From an uncultured Eubacteriales bacterium (lineage in GTDB: Bacteria; Bacillota; Clostridia; Lachnospirales; Lachnospiraceae): a stretch of 23,544 nt of DNA. Of the stretch, positions 7,085 through 13,782 are shown piece by piece. The notes under the pieces were generated by a model that saw only the letters and a program-made list of their open reading frames with translations, searched no databases and was not told where the DNA came from. How positions within the stretch are numbered: position 1 is the first letter of the stretch; every line of letters starts with the position of its first letter. The position numbers and the translations under genes are program-made. The stretch spans positions 1 through 23,544 of the forward strand of contig UQYF01000039.1 of assembly GCA_900545175.1 (NCBI GenBank). Reading direction: 5' to 3'.

Positions 7085-9079
7085 ATGGGTGGAATTGATA
7101 AAAAAGGCATAAAAGATAAGACCGGGATAAAATATGTGATAGTATTTATATGCACCATGGCATTTTTGACGGTGTTATTTGTATATTGGGCAGACGGTAA
7201 GAGAGTGACCTTCTGCGATGAGATATATACATATAACATTGTAAATTCGGACGGTCTTACACATTATGAGATAAATAAGTGGATGAACGGAGAGGACTTT
7301 AAGAAGGCGCTCACTCATAGCGATGATGACTATTATGGCAGGATGATAGAAAACATAAAGATGGATAAGGTTCATCCGCCGTTATATTATATTCTTGTGT
7401 ATATGTCATCGAAGCTATATTCGAAGCTTATCGGAAATGATATATCGACATGGGTTGGTCTTATTGTCAATTTGTCTGCATTTCTTGGAACAGGCTGCAT
7501 TGTCTTCTTAATATTGAAGAAGCTGTTTGACAGTCCTGTTCTGTCAGGTCTTGGCACAGCCGGACTTTTGTGGACCCAGTGCATGATATCGGCGGCAATG
7601 TTAATCAGGATGTATATGGTGTACACTTTTTTTACAGCCTTGTATGCATATGCGAGCCTGCTTATTGCTGACAGGAGAAAAAGAGAATGCGTAAGGGCAG
7701 CAGCGGCGGCATATGAAGCAGGAAAGTATGTCTTATTGTGTGTTGCAGCAGTCGGCGGGTTTATGACGCAGTATTATTTTGTATTTTTCGCCATATTTTT
7801 TCTGGGTTTTGAGATTATTTATGATATCAAGGATAAGAGATATATAAATATATTAAAATATATGGCTGCGCTTATCATTGCGGCAGTGCTGATAAATGGA
7901 ATGTGGAGCTATTGGTACACAGCAATCATATCAAATGCCCACTCAGCAGGCGTGATAGGGAATGCAAAGGGATTTTTGATGCATCTTGGAAAAATATATG
8001 ATGGGTATAAGCTTATCATTACATATGTATTTCAGAGGGCATATAAGCCGTTTTTGATTATTCTTCCGGCGCTTGTGATTGCTTTTTTTATTGTTGTGCG
8101 GGAAGAAAAGTATTCCCTTGTAAGGTCATTTGTGGCAAGAATTTTTGGTGTGGCGATTGCGTATGCGTTTGTTGTGAATGTACTCACACCTGAAACCTTG
8201 TCGTCTACTAGGTATTATTATGCAGACATGATGTTAATACTAATGGTTTACATAATATGCATATTTGCCATTGCGGATCGCCTTATAAAAGCGGATAGTA
8301 AGATTAAGAGCATTGCGATGTCGGGAGTTGGAGTCGCAGTTGTAGTGATGAATGTGATACTTCTTAAAATGGGCTTTGGAATCGACTACTATCCTGACAC
8401 AAAAGAGTATGATGACAACACGGCGGCACTTGAGGCATATGCGGATATTCCTTGGATAATAGGCTGGGATTTGGGCTGGGAGATAGATACAGCAATGTTT
8501 GACTATTCGATTCCGGACAGAATAATGCCGATGAATATCAATGCGTCTGTCGATGCGGGAACCTTTGACGGCGTGGATGAGTTCATCCTGGCACAGTGCA
8601 ATGAGGAAGATTCAGAACAGATTACGCAGAAAAATCTCTATAATTATATCATTACAACCGGAAAAAATGTTGAAGCAGAGAAGATTGCATCCATAGGCTA
8701 TGTAAGCTTTTACTATTGCAGGGCGCTAGAGGATGATGGCAGGAATCAAAAGACTGTAAATCAGTTCATGGAAGATTATAAAGATACTCCGTGGCTTGTA
8801 ATCAATAATGACGGCTGGTATGACGCTGAGAAAATATTCCCTGACGGTGAGCCGGAGAATGTGATATTTATTGACAAGGAAACTCAATATGATGACACAG
8901 GAGCGCTTGATGAGTGTGACAGGGCGGCTGTTCTGGTGTCGGTATATGGAGGGGATGATTTGGATGCCGGATTGTACTACATGATTGGTTCGACAGGAAG
9001 ATTCTTTGAAGGCAGTTATGTAGGTACAGCAGATGCTGGGGCAGTGATTTTATACCGATGTAATTCTGTTGACGAGTAA
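7085..9079 (+). CDS. GT39-like membrane glycosyltransferase (GT-C fold)
   Basis: A 664-residue polytopic membrane protein. After the first membrane helix (about 17-36) comes an acidic loop motif FCDEIYTYN (D45, E46), and then KVHPPLYY at about 95-102. Both are typical of the GT-C glycosyltransferases of the GT39/PMT-like type, where the acidic loop residue is catalytic and the donor is lipid-linked. About ten helices can be picked out up to roughly residue 435, including a RMYMVYTFFTALYAYAS segment. The last ~220 residues look soluble and probably face outward. The acceptor is unknown; surface proteins, pili or wall polymers are all possible. The start at 7085 has GAGGAG at 7075-7080. An upstream in-frame extension overlaps rsmI and has no better signal. 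The gene may be read with rsmI, 40 nt upstream. Confidence 0.75.
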   Translation: MGGIDKKGIKDKTGIKYVIVFICTMAFLTVLFVYWADGKRVTFCDEIYTYNIVNSDGLTHYEINKWMNGEDFKKALTHSDDDYYGRMIENIKMDKVHPPLYYILVYMSSKLYSKLIGNDISTWVGLIVNLSAFLGTGCIVFLILKKLFDSPVLSGLGTAGLLWTQCMISAAMLIRMYMVYTFFTALYAYASLLIADRRKRECVRAAAAAYEAGKYVLLCVAAVGGFMTQYYFVFFAIFFLGFEIIYDIKDKRYINILKYMAALIIAAVLINGMWSYWYTAIISNAHSAGVIGNAKGFLMHLGKIYDGYKLIITYVFQRAYKPFLIILPALVIAFFIVVREEKYSLVRSFVARIFGVAIAYAFVVNVLTPETLSSTRYYYADMMLILMVYIICIFAIADRLIKADSKIKSIAMSGVGVAVVVMNVILLKMGFGIDYYPDTKEYDDNTAALEAYADIPWIIGWDLGWEIDTAMFDYSIPDRIMPMNINASVDAGTFDGVDEFILAQCNEEDSEQITQKNLYNYIITTGKNVEAEKIASIGYVSFYYCRALEDDGRNQKTVNQFMEDYKDTPWLVINNDGWYDAEKIFPDGEPENVIFIDKETQYDDTGALDECDRAAVLVSVYGGDDLDAGLYYMIGSTGRFFEGSYVGTADAGAVILYRCNSVDE

Positions 9080-9226
9080 AGGTGGATGGGAAACTGTAGT
9101 AATCAAGTGTAGATTAGGGTGCTGGGGTCAAATAAGACTTTTTCATTAACTTGTGTTAATTGTTTGATATAACTACATTGAATCAATCTAATAAATTACT
9201 TTATTAATCTTAGCTTATACGAAAAT

Positions 9227-9285
9227 AGACTATAATGCAGTATTGAGAAATATATTCCGATATACTGCGTTATAGTCTGTTTTTT
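9227..9285 (+). terminator. Long hairpin terminator between convergent genes
   Basis: Bases 9227-9243 pair with 9262-9278 over 17 bp, with one G-T pair, around an 18-nt loop. TGTTTTTTAG follows on the + strand. On the - strand the hairpin is followed by a shorter T-rich stretch (TATTTTC), so it could also stop the threonine aldolase transcript. The adjoining 9080-9226 holds no gene, only AT-rich sequence with a small inverted repeat ATTAAC-TTGT-GTTAAT at 9145-9160. Confidence 0.8.
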
Positions 9286-9319
9286 AGTCTGTATTTAATC
9301 AGTTTTTTATCTCAATGTG

Positions 9320-10351
9320 CTATAGCTGTTCTATATCATGTATAAGAACATCAGTTTCAGCCTGAGTTGTCGCCCAGCTTGTGCAGAAGCGCACGATGGT
9401 TCCGCCGTCGGTTCTGCCTTGAATCTCGAATATATATTTTTCGCCAAGTTTTTCTTTCTGTTCATCATTTAAGATAACGAACTGCTGGTTGGTGAAGCTG
9501 TCAACCCACAGAGGAATATTTTTGTTAATAAATGCCTTCTTAATCTGCATCGCAAGCTCATCGGCGCGCTTGGTGATGGAAAAATATTCGCCATTTTCAA
9601 GGAGAGTGGCAAACTGTAGTCCAAGAAGCCAGCCTTTTGCGAGAACGGCACCATTCTGCTTCATGTAAGCCTTGAAGCGGCGTTTTAAGGCAGCGGCTGT
9701 TATGACTACAGCTTCGCCAAACATAGCTCCGCACTTGGTTCCTCCGATATAGAACACATCGGCAAGCTCCGCAAAATCGCTTAGCGTGACATCGTTCTTA
9801 TCTGAGCCGAGTCCATAGCCCATTCTGGCACCATCGACAAAGAGGTACATTCCGTATTTTTCACAGACATCATGTATTGCAGTAAGCTCATCAAGGGAAT
9901 ACAGGGTTCCCTGCTCGGTAGGAAAAGAGATGTAGACAAGCTTAGGCTCTGTCAGGTATTCAGGCTCGTTCGCATCGTAGTAGGCAGAGGCACAGTCATT
10001 AATCTGGCGGGCTGTGATTTTTCCGTCAGTATTTGGGAGCTGTAAAATCTTGTGTCCTGTATTTTCGATGGATGCGGCTTCATGGCAGTTGATATGCCCT
10101 GTATCTGCGGCAATAACGCTCTGAATCGGGTTTAGAGCCGCATCGATTACGATAAAATTAGCCTGAGTAGCACCCGGAAAGAATTTTACTTCGGCATCAG
10201 GACGGTCAAGAAGATTTCTGATAATAAATGAAGCATTGTCACACCATTCATCCTCGCCGTAGCCGCCGTAGCTTGTACCATTTGTGTCGGCAAGTGCCTT
10301 AAGTATTGAAGGATGTGCGCCGTGATTGTAATCATTATTAAATCGTATCAT
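9320..10351 (-). CDS. Threonine aldolase family PLP enzyme
   Basis: This is a fold-type I PLP enzyme of the beta-eliminating lyase/low-specificity L-threonine aldolase family (L-threonine to glycine + acetaldehyde). The N-terminus (RFNNDYNHGAHPSILKAL) followed by GYGEDEW matches the family, as do FFPGATQAN, a HINCHEAASIE segment, FVDGARMGYGL and the lysine motif YIGGTKCGA with K206 as the expected Schiff-base residue. At 343 residues it is full length. AGAAGGGAG lies 8 bases before the start. It is 66 nt downstream of the MraY-like gene on the same strand with no clear terminator between, so co-transcription is plausible. Exact substrate preference is not readable from sequence. Confidence 0.88.
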   Translation of the reverse strand: MIRFNNDYNHGAHPSILKALADTNGTSYGGYGEDEWCDNASFIIRNLLDRPDAEVKFFPGATQANFIVIDAALNPIQSVIAADTGHINCHEAASIENTGHKILQLPNTDGKITARQINDCASAYYDANEPEYLTEPKLVYISFPTEQGTLYSLDELTAIHDVCEKYGMYLFVDGARMGYGLGSDKNDVTLSDFAELADVFYIGGTKCGAMFGEAVVITAAALKRRFKAYMKQNGAVLAKGWLLGLQFATLLENGEYFSITKRADELAMQIKKAFINKNIPLWVDSFTNQQFVILNDEQKEKLGEKYIFEIQGRTDGGTIVRFCTSWATTQAETDVLIHDIEQL

Positions 10352-10417
10352 TTTGAAAACTCCCTTCTGTAAATATTTATATTGTTAATTTGCAGCGCCG
10401 GATATTCACTCAAACTG

Positions 10418-11374
10418 TTATGCGAACAATAGCGCTAACGATACTATAAGCTGTAAGATGGCAAATCTGAAAACAACCTGTGTGTCAGACCAGTTCTTGT
10501 TCTTTCTCGCATGGTCGTGGAGAGGCGTGCGGGTGTTGGCAAGTATCTTGATTTTTAAGAAGCGAAGCAGGAATACTTTTACAAGACCGAGCCCGCCGTC
10601 AAGGATGATTACTATTGCAGCAGGGATGTAGAGCAACGGGCTTTTTGTCTTTAAGGCACATATTGCGATAAAAAAGCCTATGGCGCGGGAGCCTGCATCA
10701 CCCATTAAAAGCCGGCTTGGAGAGGCATTGAACCATAAATATGCAAGCACGCATACCGCAAACAGAAGCACCATATGCATAAATGCACTGTCAGTTCCCT
10801 TGATTCTGCATATTCCATACATTGTGCCAAGAGTTATAAGGGACAAGGTTCCGGATAAACCGTCAACACCATCGGTACAGTTAGTCACATTTATTGACAC
10901 CCATATAAGTATGACTGCAAGAATTACAAAAAGCCATACAGGGATTGTGATTCCGGCATCGGAATATCCGAGGTTGATTGTTGTGCCGTTGTAGTTGACA
11001 TATGTAAATGCTGCTGCGAGAGCAATTATCAAATCGATAAGACCTTTTTTATATTCGCCCCAGGGTGATTTAGAACTGTCATCGAGATAGCCGCTCATCA
11101 TTGAAGCTATTACAAGTATTATGTAAATTAAAAATTCGTTTGAATATGGTACAAAGATAAGTGAAAATAGAGAAAATACCAGTATGAAGAGAATTCCGGC
11201 ACCTCTTGGCTTTCCCTGTGATATCTTGCCATTGATGGCAAAGGCGCGGCCCTGGTCACGCGGAAGCATGCCCTGGCAGGACTTTATGACAAGGCAGGCT
11301 GTTAAAAATGCAGCTATAAGGCTGATAAATGTGATTATGTTTATGTATTGCAGATCTATGAGCTTAAATATCAT
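10418..11374 (-). CDS. mraY: MraY-family phospho-N-acetylmuramoyl-pentapeptide transferase
   Basis: The 318-residue polytopic protein belongs to the polyprenyl-phosphate phosphosugar transferase family. MraY moves phospho-MurNAc-pentapeptide from UDP to undecaprenyl phosphate to form lipid I. Catalytic-site motifs are present: GYLDD (D98, D99), NVTNCTDGVDGL (162-173), LLMGDAGS (D226) and the cytoplasmic histidine loop TPLHDHARK. That loop reads His-Asp-His (286-288), whereas canonical MraY has His-His-His. About ten membrane helices are apparent. The gene lies outside any cell-wall (dcw) cluster, so it may be the main MraY relocated or a paralogue. AGGAGG six bases before the start supports translation. 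Confidence 0.82.
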   Translation of the reverse strand: MIFKLIDLQYINIITFISLIAAFLTACLVIKSCQGMLPRDQGRAFAINGKISQGKPRGAGILFILVFSLFSLIFVPYSNEFLIYIILVIASMMSGYLDDSSKSPWGEYKKGLIDLIIALAAAFTYVNYNGTTINLGYSDAGITIPVWLFVILAVILIWVSINVTNCTDGVDGLSGTLSLITLGTMYGICRIKGTDSAFMHMVLLFAVCVLAYLWFNASPSRLLMGDAGSRAIGFFIAICALKTKSPLLYIPAAIVIILDGGLGLVKVFLLRFLKIKILANTRTPLHDHARKNKNWSDTQVVFRFAILQLIVSLALLFA

Positions 11375-11411
11375 GATTGCCTCCTGAATATATTTTTGAC
11401 GTTTACATCAT

Positions 11412-11440
11412 ATTATAAAAAGTTATGTACATGTTGGCAA
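11412..11440 (-). promoter_or_regulatory. Sigma-A-type promoter for the mraY-like gene
   Basis: Read on the - strand, TTGCCA (complement of 11435-11440) is followed after exactly 17 nt by TATAAT (complement of 11412-11417). Transcription would start about 30 nt before the mraY-like ATG. Confidence 0.7.
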
Positions 11441-11483
11441 GTACAAATAGGAAGAAATTGTGCGACATAAGGTGTCAAAAAAC

Positions 11484-11512
11484 GTGACATTTGGTCATAA
11501 AAATGCTATAAT
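11484..11512 (+). promoter_or_regulatory. Sigma-A-type promoter for glgB
   Basis: GTGACA (11484-11489), a 17-nt spacer and TATAAT (11507-11512) form a near-consensus promoter facing glgB. The predicted 5' leader is about 90 nt and AT-rich. The promoter diverges from the mraY-like promoter within the same 237-nt intergenic region. Confidence 0.7.
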
Positions 11513-11611
11513 AATCATAATATTTTTAAAATAATATTATACATGGGACAAAATTTTAAAAATTTACAAGTTTAATACCCAAGTAATTAATAAATAACGT
11601 GGAGGATATAT

Positions 11612-13555
11612 ATGGAGCGCACAAAGGTATTTTTAACTGAAGCAGACAGATATGTATTCGGTAAGGGGACACATTATGAAATCTACGAGAAGATGGGCGC
11701 GCATGAAGCTGAACGCGATGGAGTAAAGGGTGTATATTTTGCTGTATGGGCTCCTGCGGCTGAGTGTGTTCAGGTAGTCGGAGATTTTAACGGCTGGAAC
11801 GGTGAAGGATTTGAGATGACAAGACTTGGCGAGTCGGGAATATATGAGCTGTTCACCGATAAGGCAGAGCTTGGAAGCATGTACAAGTATCTTATCACTG
11901 CAAGAGATGGAAGGAAGCTCTACAAGGCTGATCCTTACGGAAATTATTGTCAGGTAAGACCTGAGACAGCATCTATTGTCACAAGCCTTGACGGATTTAA
12001 GTGGGAGGATGAAGCATGGCTTAGCGAGCAGAACAAGCTTGTGCATGAAAAACAGCCGATTGCCATATATGAGGTTCATCCGGGTTCGTGGAAGAAAAAG
12101 GATGATGGCACTGAGGATGGATTCCTTAATTACAGAGAGCTTGCCGACGAGCTTTCGGAGTATGTCAAGGATATGGGATATACACATGTGGAGCTTATGG
12201 GAATTGCGGAGCACCCTTTTGACGGTTCGTGGGGATATCAGGTGACAGGTTATTACGCTCCGACATCAAGATATGGAACTCCGGAGGATTTCATGTATTT
12301 CATCAATAAGTTCCATAAGATGGGAATAGGAGTTATCCTTGACTGGGTTCCGGCGCATTTTCCAAAGGATGCACATGGACTGGCAGAGTTCGATGGCTGC
12401 TGTGAGTATGAATATGCTGATCCGAGAAAGGGAGAGCATCCTGAATGGGGTACGAAGATATTTGATTATGGCAGGAGTGAAGTGTCTAATTTCCTCATTG
12501 CTAATGCACTCTTTTGGGTTGAGAAGTTTCATGTTGATGGACTTAGAGTTGATGCGGTGGCTTCAATGCTGTATCTTGATTATGGCAAGACACCGGGTAA
12601 CTGGGTTCCGAACAAGTATGGCGGAAATGGAAATCTCGAAGCAATGGAGTTTTTCAAACATCTTAACAGTATTATGAACCGGAGAAATCCGAGAGCCATG
12701 GTTATAGCTGAGGAATCAACGTCGTGGCCGGGAGTTACCAAGCCTGCCAATGAAGATGGTCTTGGTTTTACATTCAAGTGGAATATGGGATGGATGCATG
12801 ATTTCCTTGACTATGTGAAGCTTGACCCTTACTTTAGAAAATATAATCACAATAAGCTTACATTTGGCATGACTTATGCATATAGTGAGAAATTCATTCT
12901 TGTCCTTTCGCATGATGAGGTTGTTCACCTTAAATGCTCAATGCTTGGAAAGATGCCCGGCGAGTATGAGGATAAGTTTGCAAATCTTAAGGTTGCATAT
13001 ACATTCATGATAGGTCATCCGGGAAAGAAGCTTCTGTTCATGGGACAGGACTTCGGGCAGTGGTCGGAGTGGAGTGAGAGCCGTTCACTTGACTGGCATC
13101 TGTTAAACGAGCCTGAGCATAAGGGTGTATGGGCATATTTTAAGGCACTTTTACATATTTACCGCAAATATCCGGCATGTTATGCGCTTGACCAGTATCC
13201 GCAGGGCTTCTTCTGGATTAATGCGAATGACGGTGACAGAAGCATATACAGCTTTGTAAGATGCTCCGAGGATGGCAGTGATAATCTTCTTTTTGTATGT
13301 AACTTCACACCTGTTGCAAGACAGGATTATATGGTTGGAGTTCCGCAGGGAGGCAAGTATACGCTTATTCTTGACAATGAAATGAAGGGACAGAAGATAT
13401 TTACAGCGGTACATACGGAGTGTGACGGACAGCCGTATGCTGTAAAATACCCTCTTCCTGCATATGGAACAGCAGTGTTCAGGTTTTCAAAGCCTAAGGT
13501 TAAACAGCAGACAAAAATAACAAAGCAGGCAAAAAAGACTAAGAAACGCAGATAA
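11612..13555 (+). CDS. glgB: 1,4-alpha-glucan branching enzyme
   Basis: GlgB (GH13 family) cleaves alpha-1,4 glucan chains and re-attaches them as alpha-1,6 branches during glycogen synthesis. An N-terminal CBM48-type module (about 15-115, with FAVWAPAAECVQVVGDFNGWN) precedes the barrel. GH13 conserved regions are present: DWVPAHFP, GLRVDAVASM with nucleophile D314, IAEESTSWPG with acid/base E367, and LSHDEVVH with D435. A C-terminal beta domain follows, then a Lys/Arg-rich tail of about 20 residues that is not typical of the family. GGAGG lies 7 nt upstream of the start. The gene appears monocistronic, with its own promoter and terminator. No other glycogen genes are adjacent. Confidence 0.96.
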   Translation: MERTKVFLTEADRYVFGKGTHYEIYEKMGAHEAERDGVKGVYFAVWAPAAECVQVVGDFNGWNGEGFEMTRLGESGIYELFTDKAELGSMYKYLITARDGRKLYKADPYGNYCQVRPETASIVTSLDGFKWEDEAWLSEQNKLVHEKQPIAIYEVHPGSWKKKDDGTEDGFLNYRELADELSEYVKDMGYTHVELMGIAEHPFDGSWGYQVTGYYAPTSRYGTPEDFMYFINKFHKMGIGVILDWVPAHFPKDAHGLAEFDGCCEYEYADPRKGEHPEWGTKIFDYGRSEVSNFLIANALFWVEKFHVDGLRVDAVASMLYLDYGKTPGNWVPNKYGGNGNLEAMEFFKHLNSIMNRRNPRAMVIAEESTSWPGVTKPANEDGLGFTFKWNMGWMHDFLDYVKLDPYFRKYNHNKLTFGMTYAYSEKFILVLSHDEVVHLKCSMLGKMPGEYEDKFANLKVAYTFMIGHPGKKLLFMGQDFGQWSEWSESRSLDWHLLNEPEHKGVWAYFKALLHIYRKYPACYALDQYPQGFFWINANDGDRSIYSFVRCSEDGSDNLLFVCNFTPVARQDYMVGVPQGGKYTLILDNEMKGQKIFTAVHTECDGQPYAVKYPLPAYGTAVFRFSKPKVKQQTKITKQAKKTKKRR

Positions 13556-13567
13556 GTCTGCCGATAA
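13540..13567 (+). promoter_or_regulatory. Possible sigma-28 promoter at the 3' end of glgB
   Basis: TAAG (13540-13543), a 16-nt spacer and GCCGATAA (13560-13567) resemble the motility sigma factor consensus TAAA-N15/16-GCCGATAA. The -10 is a perfect match and the spacing equals that of the flagellin promoter in this window. It faces the 971-residue flagellar-neighbourhood gene, but the glgB terminator hairpin lies directly downstream, so function is uncertain. Confidence 0.4.
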
Positions 13568-13578
13568 AAAGAATAAGG

Positions 13579-13615
13579 AATGCAGGGATAAGATTTTCAT
13601 TCCCTGCATTTTTTG
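13579..13615 (+). terminator. Rho-independent terminator of glgB
   Basis: AATGCAGGGA (13579-13588) pairs perfectly with TCCCTGCATT (13601-13610) around a 12-nt loop, and the T run continues to 13614. Confidence 0.9.
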
Positions 13616-13782
13616 TATAATAGATTCGGGTGTCAAAACATGCTGATTTAGGTTATACACAGTTAAGTTTATTGCATGTTTTGCCACAACATCATCATAA
13701 GAAGTTCCCTATCATACGCATGTATTATGCGTTATAAGGGTACAGTGTGTGAAGTATATGGGTCAGAATTTGGAGGAAATTG

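Noticed and set aside
11471..13640. Shared 10-mer GGTGTCAAAA upstream of glgB (11471) and upstream of the 971-residue gene (13629)
   Set aside because: The flanks differ and two copies of an AT-rich 10-mer in this window are not significant by eye.
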